DNA of 18,709 nucleotides from Brachionus plicatilis. Taxonomy: Eukaryota > Rotifera > Eurotatoria > Ploima > Brachionidae. Position 1 is the first letter of the stretch, and each line of letters begins with the position of its first letter. The position numbers were made by a program, and so were the translations under genes. Under the pieces are notes generated by a model, which did no database searches, had not been told where the DNA came from, and saw only the letters and a program-made list of their open reading frames with translations. Shown one piece after another: positions 1 to 8,719 of the stretch. Where the stretch lies: the NCBI GenBank assembly GCA_010279815.1, contig QEOQ01000428.1, positions 3,592 through 22,300 of the forward strand. The letters are read 5' to 3'.

Positions 1-76
1 ATTAAAAGTAAATAAAAAATAATTGATTGCTATTTTTAAACTAATAATTCTGTAAATAAATATTTTTTTATCTTAC

Positions 77-417
77 CTTCGCATTGGTTTCGCGGAAGTG
101 CTTTCCATCTAGTTTTAATAGTCCGCTCAAGTATTTGTAGAGCAAAATATTTTGTTTGCTGATTTTGTGAAAATTCCAAAATGGTATCAACTCTGGTCCA
201 GGAATCTTGATGCTCTTTGATAGAGGATAAAATTTCAGCTGCTTGTCTTTGCTATTTTGAATTAAAAATTAGTGAATATTTAGAAAGATGTTTCTGCGAA
301 AAAAATTACCCCATCACCATTGCCATTGTACATTAGGTTTACCACTCCATCAAGAAGATTTATATCTAATTTTTGATTAAAATCAAGCAGCGATTTAGCT
401 TGTTCATAAAGCAACAT
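77..417 (-). CDS. XPO1: Exportin-1 (CRM1), N-terminal exons, partial at left edge
   Basis: Exportin-1 is the RanGTP-dependent karyopherin that carries leucine-rich NES cargoes out of the nucleus. Two coding exons are visible: 310-417 (36 codons from ATG at 417) and 77-251 (58 codons plus one base), split by a 58-nt GT-AG intron (252-309); a GTAAGA donor follows at 76 and the gene runs off the window. The reading is very close to the animal CRM1 N-terminus: LLDFNQKLDINLLDGVVN in exon 1, then a stretch with KEHQDSWTRVDTILEFSQN and IKTRW in exon 2, covering the importin-beta N-terminal (CRIME) region and first HEAT repeats. The N-terminus before LLDF is a few residues shorter than in vertebrates. 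Phases agree across the intron. Family assignment is firm; the exact start is likely, since it is the only nearby ATG in frame that I noted. Confidence 0.95.
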
Positions 418-1632
418 TTTGTTGTATTCAAATCATAAAATTTAAAATTTCTATAGCTTAAAAATTTTAAATCATTAAAAATAGTTAAATTTAGTTTTTG
501 GTTCTAAGTTTGAATTCGTTTCTCTTAAATAACTTTACTAGAATTCAAATTTTTTTGCGAATATATATTTCTAAGCATAAATATGTAAAATTTCTTTATG
601 AAATTTACGTTGAAACTCGTAAAGTTTCGTCGATTTTCGTTTGGTTGTTTTACTATATTTTTATGCATTAATTTTCTTATACGCACATAATTTTAAATCA
701 AAATCAATACATAATGTAAAGAGGGTTTTACTCATTAATTTTAATTTTTTTCAATTCTTAGCGTTTAGTGATTATTTCAAATTTTAAACTACGAAATTCT
801 AATTGTTCTATTTGAAATGTAGTTCTAAATTTTTATCTCCCATATTAGTTTTCCTAAATACACCCTATTCAAAAAAAAAATTGAAAATTTTCATAGTAAA
901 AAAGTAGCAATCATAGTAATAATCTAATGAAGTAAATTCTTTTTCATATTTAATTTTTGTTTATTTCTAAGTTTTTGAAAAAATTTTGAAATCTAGACTT
1001 GGATCTTTTCAAAATTGCTTAATTGCTAATTTTCTGTAATTTTTCGAATAAAAAAAGCTATTTAGATTGATACCAAAAAGCTTGATTAAATTAAAAAATA
1101 TATAAATAATTTATCATGAAAAAAAACATTTTTAAAAATTAAATATACGTAATAGAAATATTTTAATCATTTAAATTTTTGAACGATTTGAGAAAAATTA
1201 GTTTGTTCAAGATGAAAAGATGTTGGTCATTATTATTGAGAAGTGCTGAAATTTATGTTTCGCTGTCATTAAGCCATATTTTGGACTAAAGGTTGTAGAT
1301 GAATTCAAAATTTTTTCTCAATTCCTTTTCTTTTTTTAACTCAGTATTATTAATTAGAGAGGAATTTTACTATTTTTTAATTTTTAATAGAATTTTTTTT
1401 ATTCGAAGTTACATTGTTTATATTTTAACGTTAAATATTGAAATTTACATAAAATTTTTTTTTTGAAGTTTTAAATATTTTTCCTCAATTTCGAAAATTT
1501 CGAAACTTGTTCAACATTATATCAATATTTTTAGTCAAAATTTTTATTTTTTTTTCTTCATGAGACTGAAAGAAATAGCAAGACTTTCACATTTGCAATT
1601 TTTAAATAAAATAAATAAATGATAGTTTTGGT
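418..1632. other. AT-rich non-coding stretch upstream of XPO1
   Basis: About 1.2 kb of very AT-rich DNA with homopolymer A/T runs. I see no open reading frame with recognisable content on either strand. The first few hundred bases next to 417 should hold the XPO1 promoter on the minus strand, but no clear core element stands out. Confidence 0.6.
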
Positions 1633-1634
1633 TA

Positions 1635-2011
1635 CGGTGCCGGAAATTAACTTGTCACATCATATCATCTGATATCAAATGATATCAAATGACATGATCT
1701 GATATAAACTGATATCATTTTTTTTAACTCTCCTCATATCAGCTGATATCAGCTTATATCAGTTGATATCAGGAAAATTTTTTTTTAAATTTATTCTAAA
1801 ATAAGAATTTAAAAATCTGAAGATAATTTCTAATAAAAATTTGCAGTGTTGGAAATTAACTTGTCACATCATATCATCTGATATCATTTAATATCATTTT
1901 TTTAAACTTTCCTTCATTTGATATCAGATAATATCATTTGATATCAGATAATATCATCTGATATCAAATTATATCATATGATATGATGTGACAAGTTAAT
2001 TTACGGCACAG
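1635..2011. mobile_element. Non-autonomous Tc1/mariner-like inverted-repeat element (MITE) with 10-bp GATATC-type repeats
   Basis: The two ends are inverted copies of each other. The left end (from 1637) reads GTGCCGGAAATTAACTTGTC and the right end, on the opposite strand from 2009, reads GTGCCGTAAATTAACTTGTC; both continue into CACATCATATCAT, giving roughly 40 bp with only a few mismatches. TA dinucleotides lie just outside both ends (1633-1634, 2012-2013), as expected for Tc1/mariner target duplications. A further left-type end starts at 1846, so the unit 1846-2009 looks like a complete short palindromic copy and 1635-1845 an added, partly decayed copy. Between the ends are arrays of the half-palindrome GATATCA spaced by exactly 10 bp (for example 1915-1986). 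There is no coding capacity. A Tc1-like transposase remnant lies 170 bp away, but I cannot show that it served this element. Confidence 0.8.
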
Positions 2012-2180
2012 TATTGGTCTTTCACAAATATATATTTTAAACTAAAAAATAAAAATAATTAAAGCAAATTCTTTCATTTTTTTCCCTATTATCTCACATA
2101 TTCGACCAATCTCCCTTCTATATATATATAATTTTTGGTAAAACCTTAAAAATATTTTTAACAAACTAAAAATTCAAGAA

Positions 2181-2693
2181 TTAATTAAACTTTACTTTTG
2201 ACAATTTTTTTATAAAAGTTTTGCATTTTATTGGTGTTAGAGCCTGAATGTATTCATTTATGGCATTATTTGTTTCTTGATTATTTTTGGGAAATTTTTT
2301 TCTTATAAATTGCTTTAAATCATTCCAAAGATCTTCAACTGGGTTTAAGTATGGAGAATTGGCCGGTGTTCCGTTCTATTTTTTCAAATTTATTTGTGAA
2401 TAAATATAAATTAACTTAAACTTAACTAAAAATTACCCAAATTAATCCCGATGAATCAATCAAATTTTTGTTAATAAACGCACTGTGCTTGCTATCGTTA
2501 TCTTGTAAAAGAACTGCATTTAATCCAATTTTAGAAAATGCAAAAGGAATTAAATGTTCTCTCAGAAGTTCAAAGTATGCTAAAGAATTAAGATTGTTTT
2601 CAAATGACTAAATACATTTTAGTACTAAATAATTAAATATTAGAAATTATTTTTTTAAATTACGACAAATTCTGTTGGCCCTTTTGCCTTTTA
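2181..2693 (-). pseudogene. Tc1-like DDE transposase remnant with two introns, 5' truncated
   Basis: The C-terminal half of a Tc1/mariner-superfamily transposase. Exons on the minus strand are about 2690-2664 (AKGPTEFV), 2607-2437 (57 codons) and 2375-2181 (64 codons plus TAA), joined by GT-AG introns of 56 and 61 nt, all phase 0. The reading has the usual order: NSLAYFELLREHLIPF, then LLQDNDSKHSAF with the second catalytic Asp of the DDE triad, then TPANSPYLNPVEDLWNDLK with the third acidic residue (Glu), and a C-terminal helix ending LTPIKCKTFIKKLSKV. The first catalytic Asp, the N-terminal DNA-binding domain and any start codon are missing. An in-frame TAA at 2691-2693 closes the frame just upstream of AKGP, so this copy is dead. 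Introns inside the catalytic core suggest a lineage of intron-bearing Tc1 elements. I did not find its own terminal repeats. Confidence 0.88.
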
Positions 2694-3269
2694 TTTAAGT
2701 ATGTAAGTCTTGAAATTTGTTGCCTTATCAGATATACTCTATCCTATCTCTCATGTCTAAATAATTAAAAAAACAAACCAAATTTTTAAGAAAATAAGAA
2801 CAAAAAAAAGAAAAAAACTCAAATAAAAATGGTTTGTCCTTTTTAACTTCTTAAATAAAAATGCTCTTTATTAATAAAATTGAAAAATAACTCTTTTCTT
2901 AGCTTTACTTTTATTTTTTTCAAAGAGCAAAGACATTTTTTGAACAGTTTCTCTTACAAACTGACTATTATAAAATGCTAGACTTTTTTAAAAACTATTC
3001 TGAAAAGGATAATATCTTAGAACTAAAAAATATTATACAAATGTTTTTGTTTATTAGAAATTTGTTTGAATTAGTTCATAAATTTATTTATTCTTTAAAA
3101 ATAACTAATCCAGTTATTTAAGATTTCAGTATTAGTGGTTGATTTAGATTTTATTAAGAGATAGATCTAAATTCTTATTTAAAATTAATTAAACTTAAGA
3201 ATCGCTTGTATTTCAAAAAAAACTAAATCGATAAATTTACAAAAAACATTTATTTTATATTTTGCAATC
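2694..3269. other. AT-rich intergenic stretch
   Basis: Between the transposase remnant and the next plus-strand gene. No coding signal on either strand. The part nearest 3270 should contain the promoter and 5' leader of that gene, but I see no clear TATA box or initiator. Confidence 0.5.
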
Positions 3270-6200
3270 ATGTCTACTCGAGGAACAAGTCGAAGAAACC
3301 AAAGCTTACAGGAAGTTACTACTTCCAGGGTGACTCACAGTAGTTCTAGATCTGTAAGGAGAAATAGTCGTGGTAGGAGCGTTGGACGAAGGAGAGTATC
3401 ACGAAGCCGAGGAAACGGAAGAGGTCAGACTAATTCAAGAAATTTGGATAATATAAATATTAAAGACACTCGTGTTGCTACGGAAGATTCAATTTTAATG
3501 ACATTTTTGTCATGTGATTGTGAAAACGCTGACATTTTTCGAGAAATTATGTTCCGACCAGAAACTTATGTTCCTGTTCATCAAATAATTAATTTTAATG
3601 AAGAAACTGTATGTAATTTTTCAGAAAATTTATTTTAAAAAATTTAATTAAAAACTCTCAGTGCCGAATTGGTTTAGAATATGAAGTCAAAAAAATAGTT
3701 CAAAATAGAGAAATTTCAATAAGAGCAACAGTTCTTAATGCTTCTGTAATTAAGATCCCAATAAGTACATCACAACTAGTATTTTTATTCTTTATGAAAA
3801 ATTACATCTTATCTCTTTCTTTATTTCTAAGGCTAATAGAAATGTGTTCAGACACGAATATATGAGCCAGAATACCAATTTTTCTTCAAATTTACAGGAA
3901 AATATTCTTGAAAATACTCAATCAATATCTTTAGTTCCTCAGTCTTCCGTAAGCCTCAACAATTCTCAGACTCAATTCGTAAACATCCAGCAATCCGATT
4001 TAGCAATTAATCAACAAACTCCAAAAAGCTTGAATATTCCAGGATGTGAGGGACAACAGACAGCTTCATCAAATCATGTATCTAATGATCTAATGCAACA
4101 TGAGTCTAATAATAATTTGAATCACGATATGCAAAACGAAAGTTTAGATATTCATGTTTTTCAAGAAGATCGGCGAAAATTTACTCAAAATATTGAATCA
4201 TCAAACGACTTCCCAGAAAGATCAACTCAGAATAATCAAGTTGAAAGAATGACTCAATCCAACGAAAATGATAACTCAAACCAGTAAGCCTTTTAACTTT
4301 TATTTAGATTGGAAAAAAAAAATTTAAATTTAATTAAATTGACCTCACACTTTTATTACAAAAAATACATGTTTAACTTGTTTAAATTCCAAAAATTAGG
4401 CAAATTGAATAGAAATTAATATAATTTTTTAACATCTATCAATGCTATTTATTTAAAAAAAAATTAAAATAATCTTATTCAGAATCATAAAATATATTAT
4501 ATAAATCAAGTTCAAATTTTTCAACATCAGAGACCACACTTTTGAGAATATCAAATAATACTGAAAATATGATGCGGAATTTTGGCAGTCAGACAGTGAT
4601 TCAAAGAAAGGTTTTAGAACAGCTTGAATCCTTAAACAAAAATATGCATGTTGTAAATGAAGTGGAAATAATAGAAAAAAACACAGGTAAGTTATATATC
4701 TTTCAGTGTGCTTACTTCTCTTTATTTTTTTAACATTTACTCTTATTTTATAAAATGGATGATTTATCCATTTGTTTTCTAAAATTTTATTCTAAAAATA
4801 ACTAATAAAATAACTAATAAAGAAACTAATAGAAAATAAAACTTTAATGAAAAAAATTAATGACTAAATTTCTAAAATATAAATGGCTATCATTTTCTAC
4901 CTTCACTAATATATTTCCAATTCGTCATCTAATTAATATCTATTCTTCATCTAATAAATTTCCTTTTGAGTATAATTATATAAATCTACACTAATAAATT
5001 AAATGGAACCTCATATATTTCGAAGTCTACTCTAATTAATTAAACCTCATCTAAATAAATTCGTCATCACTAACCAATTCTGAGAATTACGAGGAAAAAA
5101 ACTTCGGTCTTTTAGTTGCTTTTAATGGTCTTCGTGAAATGTAAGCTTTGATTTTTTTTACTTGATTCACTCCGCAAGTGTCAACTGATGAGATTATTCA
5201 TATCTGGAGTACGGATCGTGACCCATCGATTGCCCATCAAGACAACCTCAAAGCCTTCGTCCAAACTCCAACTGCTGATACAAAACCGCTTTTAGACAGT
5301 GCCTGGAAGTGGCTCCTGCTCGCCAAGAACATCATCAGCAAAGATAACAAGCACTATATTGCCAGTGGTCTCTCAAAGAAGAACAAGCTTCAACCAGCCG
5401 ATATTACAACCTATGAGAACGCGCTGAAGAAGACAAGTTGGAAGAGCTTCGATGTTTTCATCCGTGGAATCAACATGTGCCGAGTCGTCACACTCAACAA
5501 TCAAGACTTCCGCCACTGCAAGTGTAGTTGTCCCAGCTATGACAAAATATTTAAAATTGATTAGATGATCCCCAAATTATATAGTGGAGCTATATACTAT
5601 TGGTGGAGCTTTATTTTATTAGTGATGATGGAAATATATTAGTGAAGATATGGAAATATATTAGTGAAGGTAAGGAAATTGTTTCCTAAAGTATTTTGTC
5701 TAATCGCTACTCTACCCTCAGAAGAATTCCTGCATTTGAAGATGCTTCTATATCCAGGAGCATTAAGGAGTGAAACAGCTTGTGATTCCTTAAGTTTTAT
5801 TTCGTTCAGAAGAACTATGTCAGGATCCTGAGTTTCTAGCTCAAAAATAAGAAGGTCTTTGAAATAAGAAGGTCTTTTTTCATGACTGAAAATGGTTTTT
5901 TATAGTTTTAATACATTTTTCAGTTCAGTAGAGTTCCTTAAGTTATTCAAAGTTATGCAATGTAAGATCAAAGATCTGAAATGCGACAAATGTAATGGTC
6001 GTGGTCATACTGCATCAAATTGTAACCTTGCTAAACGAATTACAAAATCAAATGCTGACCTTTCTTTCGATGACGGAGAGAGAATTGAAAATTCTGTTTT
6101 AGAGGNTAGACAAGTAGATAACAGATATTATGTCAAAAAAAATTGTCCATTGGCAAAAATATGTAAAAGCGAAGGAGATAACAATAACAAATACAAAAGC

Positions 6201-6629
6201 CATAGTGTAATAGGAAGTTGCCCACAAAGAAGGATGGTAAAAATTAAAAAATAAATTAGCAATAGGATACAATTTAATACAACATTAAGGAAATTAAAGA
6301 AAATCAAGAAATAAAAATGAGCAATCAAAGATTATTTGAAGAAATAGAAAAAATTAAAGATGAAATATAGGACTGTAAACAAATTGAACAAGCACAAGAA
6401 GAAATAATAGATAAGCAATCTAATGATCTTGATCAAAAGTAGCTTATTTTAAATTTATTCAATAAAATAAAAAATTTAGTTTTCTAGAGATAAATTGATT
6501 CAAGACAAGATTAATGAGATCTATGATCTTAAAAATCAATATATTAAATTGATTGATCAAGCACATTTGCAAAAAAATCTTGCTGACCAGTTAAAGGAAG
6601 ACCAACATAAATTTAAACAGGAAATGTAA
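3270..6629 (+). CDS. Unrecognised seven-exon gene: RS-rich head, Q/N-rich middle, CCHC zinc knuckle, coiled-coil tail (in-frame stop present)
   Basis: Proposed exons: 3270-3608, 3662-3778, 3832-4283, 4547-4686, 5929-6236, 6290-6438 and 6488-6629, all with GT-AG introns (53, 53, 263, 1242, 53 and 49 nt) and agreeing phases; 549 codons in all. Exon 1 encodes an Arg/Ser-rich basic head (residues about 1-55), then a short globular-looking part reaching into exon 2. Exon 3 is a Gln/Asn/Ser-rich low-complexity stretch. Exon 5 holds one zinc knuckle, CDKCNGRGHTASNC (C-x2-C-x4-H-x4-C), with more Cys near its end. Exons 6-7 are charged, Leu/Ile-spaced and look coiled-coil. This suggests a nucleic-acid-binding protein, host or Gag-like; I do not recognise the family. 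An in-frame TAG at 6368-6370 cuts the coiled coil, and an N lies at 6106. Joining exon 4 to exon 5 across the transposon-filled intron is the weakest step; 3270-4283 and 5929-6629 might be separate genes. Confidence 0.55.
4898..5672. mobile_element. 775-bp terminal-inverted-repeat element carrying a MULE transposase fragment
   Basis: The left end (4898-4919) and right end (5651-5672) are 22-bp perfect inverted repeats beginning TACCTTCACTAATATATTTC. Further inside each end, degenerate copies of a motif like TCATCTAATAAATTTCC (left, 4920-5075) and TATTAGTGATGATGGAAA (right, 5610-5650) form subterminal repeats. The TA at each end may belong to the repeat or be a TA target duplication; I see no longer duplication, although Mutator-type elements usually leave 8-11 bp. 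The element sits inside the proposed fourth intron of the 3270-6629 gene. The interior holds a coding fragment at 5178-5564 whose base composition is clearly richer in G+C than the surroundings. Confidence 0.75.
5178..5564 (+). pseudogene. C-terminal fragment of a MULE transposase ending in a broken SWIM zinc finger
   Basis: An open stretch of 128 codons with no convincing start; the frame opens after a possible AG acceptor in the sequence CCGCAAG just before 5178. The content is that of the region following the catalytic domain in animal Mutator-like (MULE) transposases: WSTDRDPS, then FVQTPTADTKPLLDSAWKWL, KDNKHYIASG, and TSWKSFDVF leading to HCKCSCPSYDK. The last motif is the C-x-C opening of a SWIM zinc finger, but the matching C-x-H is absent: the frame turns into KIFKID and stops at TAG near the right terminal repeat. 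The DDE catalytic core is missing. It therefore looks like a captured or internally deleted remnant and not an active enzyme. Its higher G+C and codon choice differ from neighbouring genes, consistent with an origin in another element family. Confidence 0.8.
5673..5880 (-). pseudogene. LINE (non-LTR retrotransposon) APE-type endonuclease fragment
   Basis: Read on the minus strand from about 5880, the frame gives LLIFELETQDPDIVLLNE followed by IKLKES, PGYRSIFKCRNSSEGRVAI. This is the characteristic early part of the exonuclease/endonuclease/phosphatase domain of non-LTR retrotransposon ORF2, where the Glu of LLNE is the metal-binding catalytic residue and the later N-SS-G-G-VAI stretch normally follows. 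About 60 codons remain. The frame runs straight into the right terminal repeat of the MULE-carrying element at 5672, so either that element inserted into this LINE copy or the copy was cut there. A roughly 15-bp direct duplication (AATAAGAAGGTCTTT twice, 5845-5875) sits at its upstream end. The reverse-transcriptase part is not present next to it. Confidence 0.8.
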
Positions 6630-6735
6630 AGTCAAATTAAAATTTTATTTTTCTCAAAATAATAAAAAAATTTAAAGTCAAAATTTGAGATGCCTTGACA
6701 AGCATTGATTTGAGAAGCACAATGGTGATCTTGAT
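6630..6735. other. Probable 3' UTR of the 3270-6629 gene model
   Basis: About 100 bp between the proposed TAA at 6627-6629 and the left inverted arm. AATAAA-like strings occur (AATAATAAAAAA around 6659-6668), compatible with a polyadenylation site, but nothing here is decisive. Confidence 0.3.
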
Positions 6736-7580
6736 TAAAATTTTTGAATAATGGCTTTAAGTTTAAAATGTTAAATGTAATTCTCATCCTAATTTGTTTT
6801 AATTACCTTCCAAAAGCATTTAATTTTTGTGATTGTTTTTAAAATTAAAAAAAGATTATTATTTAGGGTTTTTAAAAAATAAATTGCTACATTAATTTCT
6901 CAGCTTTCAACTTTTACTCTAAATCTTAAAATTTCATCAAAATTAAATTTTGAAAATACTATACTTTATTTACTTTAGCATATTTTTATTCTCAAAGCGC
7001 AGATTTAAATATATTTGTAATAAAATTGATTAACTTTAAAGTCTTAATTAGAATTATAATGCAATCAACAAAGCATTAATTTAAAGCCTATATTATATTT
7101 TTAGCAGGAATTTAAAAATTTGCAAAATGTTTTGAATTTTCATGGCACATTTTCAAGTCAGCACATTCAAATAGACTTACCGAAACATTCAAATAAAAAT
7201 TCATCATAAAAGATTGCAAAAAATTAATTTATTAAAAATTATAATATTACTTGGTCGATTTATATTTCAATAAAATTTTGATAATATTTATTTATATTTG
7301 TTTCTGTTTTAATAAATTTGGATAAAAAAATGAAAAATTTATGACATTAACTATGTTATTTTTTCGAGCTTCATTTAGTGCCAAGTTGAAATTATTTTTC
7401 AATTCCTCTTACAATACATTTAATTAAATAACTTTATAAAACAATAATTTTATTATCTTTAAATTTTACTAAATTTGAAAAATTTTAAAAAAAAATATTT
7501 TTCGTTTTTAAAACTCAAAAATGCATTGCAAAAAAATTGAAACATTTTAAATTTTAGAAAATAATTGAGGTATTTTATTC
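6736..7580 (+). repeat. Left arm of a large inverted repeat (partner 12208-12990)
   Basis: On the reverse strand this arm matches 12208-12990. Two blocks are almost identical: 6736-7060 against about 12666-12990 (I count one clear mismatch, in TGAAAATACT versus TGAAAGTACT), and about 7300-7580 against 12208-12512, where the right copy has an extra TTTACTAAA-type triplication. Between the blocks the two arms carry unrelated sequence (7061-7300 here). The match ends sharply at both limits. No coding content. It is either one of two copies of an unclassified transposon inserted in opposite orientations, or the remaining homologous part of an inverted segmental duplication. Confidence 0.9.
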
Positions 7581-7591
7581 AAAATCAAAAA

Positions 7592-7798
7592 CCAGTTGTT
7601 TTGGACACGTTCCACACTGTAATTATGAGGAGGATTATCGGGATAAACTGGCCTAAGACATTGTTGAACGCAGATCTAAACACAAGAAAAAATTTAGATC
7701 GATTAAGTCAATGCATTTGGAATAAAAGACTGTGATGGGATGTATTTTGAATGAAAGAAACAAGGATACCAAAAAAAGCTCAAATAGAGATATTAAAA
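7592..7798 (+). pseudogene. LINE reverse-transcriptase C-terminal fragment, decayed
   Basis: The plus-strand frame starting at 7592 gives LDTFHTVIMRRIIGINWPKT, then LLNADLNTRKNLDRLSQ and IWNKRL, a stop, WDVF, a second stop, and MKETRIPKKAQIEIL. This is the typical region after the palm of non-LTR retrotransposon ORF2 proteins, where an RRIxGIxWP block is followed by a segment with a conserved R-W-x-G-H-V-L-R-M. In that segment both stops are TGA codons where Arg (CGA) would be expected, as if by CpG decay, and a small deletion affects the Gly-His pair. The fragment begins only a few bases inside the inner edge of the left inverted arm. It is dead. Clade within the non-LTR elements cannot be settled from this much sequence. 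Confidence 0.75.
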
Positions 7799-8518
7799 AA
7801 AAACAAAAATAAATATTAAACAAATATTAAAAAAATCTTAAAAAATATAAAATTTTATTTGTAGGAAATTTTACCAAATTCTTAATATCATTTACAGTGT
7901 TGTCATCCAAAATTAAGATAAGTAAGAGAAATTATCTAAAATAATTAAATTTTTCTTAATTCCTAAGAAACGTCAATGATCTTTTGGACAATTTTTATAT
8001 GATATTACTTTGTCGGAAAAGTACCTTTTTAACTAATTGTTAAATAAAAAATTGTCGGAAGTGACTTTGTCGGAAAGGTCTGCCAGCCATTAAAATACTG
8101 ATTAAAAGAATTAAAAAAATTGGCAACTAATTGGCACTTATTTAAGAAGTTTCTTAAAGACTTTTGCATTAAGAGGTTATGCTTAAAAACCACATTCATC
8201 AAGATTGTAAAAAATTAACCCGTCTTTTCGGGTCTTGAAATCCAGATTTGTCTCTTAGGTATAACCAAAAATAAAATATAAAAAAAATTAAAGGAAAGAA
8301 AAATATTCAGCACTACTCTCGACCGATTGATTAGCCAAAGAGAAAAAACAAACCAATGTTAGAAATCATTTTCAAGCTTCTTGAAATTTTAAAATTTCTT
8401 CAGTCAAAATTTGTTGAAAACTGCCTCACTAAAATATTTTAAAAGGAATCAAAATGTTAATCGGAATATTTAAAATACCATAAAAAAAATATATAAAAAA
8501 AGATAATTTTTTGTTAGG
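7799..8518. other. Non-coding stretch downstream of the left proline-rich gene
   Basis: No gene seen. It contains two exact copies of ACTTTGTCGGAAA (8007-8019 and 8064-8076, 57 bp apart) and a short hairpin-like string ACCCGTCTTTTCGGGT near 8219-8234. It shows no similarity to the corresponding side of the right gene (11187-12000), which matters for dating the inverted layout. Confidence 0.5.
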
Positions 8519-8719
8519 AAATAAAGAAGACTTTATTGATTGCTTTATTTTAGGTTTAATTTAGAAGGATCCAAATGATGAAAATTGTTCTGAAGAGCCA
8601 AGGTTTGAAAATGAAAGTAGAGGAGCTGAGAGTTGTGGGGCATTAAATGAAGCTGATCCGCATGGTGATGGACATGGTGGTGGTGGTGGTGGTGGGCATG
8701 GGGCTGGGCATGGTGGTGG
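8519..8719 (-). repeat. Near-identical 3' end shared with the right proline-rich gene (partner 10986-11186)
   Basis: The last ~50 codons, stop codon and first ~40 bp of 3' UTR match 10986-11186 in inverted orientation with two substitutions in about 200 bp; similarity stops abruptly after CTTCTTTATTT. Two polyadenylation signals (AATAAA, minus strand, at 8544-8549 and 8532-8537) are inside the conserved tract in both copies. Confidence 0.9.

Noticed and set aside
1661..1986. GATATC-type repeats as a CRISPR array
   Set aside because: Continuous 10-bp repeats without unique spacers, inside inverted ends flanked by TA, in an animal genome.
5673..6254. The idea that the zinc knuckle (5980-6020) is ORF1 of the adjacent LINE
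   Set aside because: The endonuclease fragment lies on the minus strand and the zinc knuckle on the plus strand, so they cannot belong to one LINE transcript.
6128..6328. Hydrophobic Leu/Phe-rich frame on the minus strand, membrane-protein-like
   Set aside because: Antisense of a Lys/Asn-rich coding and intron stretch in AT-rich DNA; hydrophobic codons follow from T-richness.
8219..8234. Short hairpin ACCCGTCTTTTCGGGT as a terminator or small RNA
   Set aside because: A single six-base-pair stem with no neighbouring transcript it would end; not enough to call.
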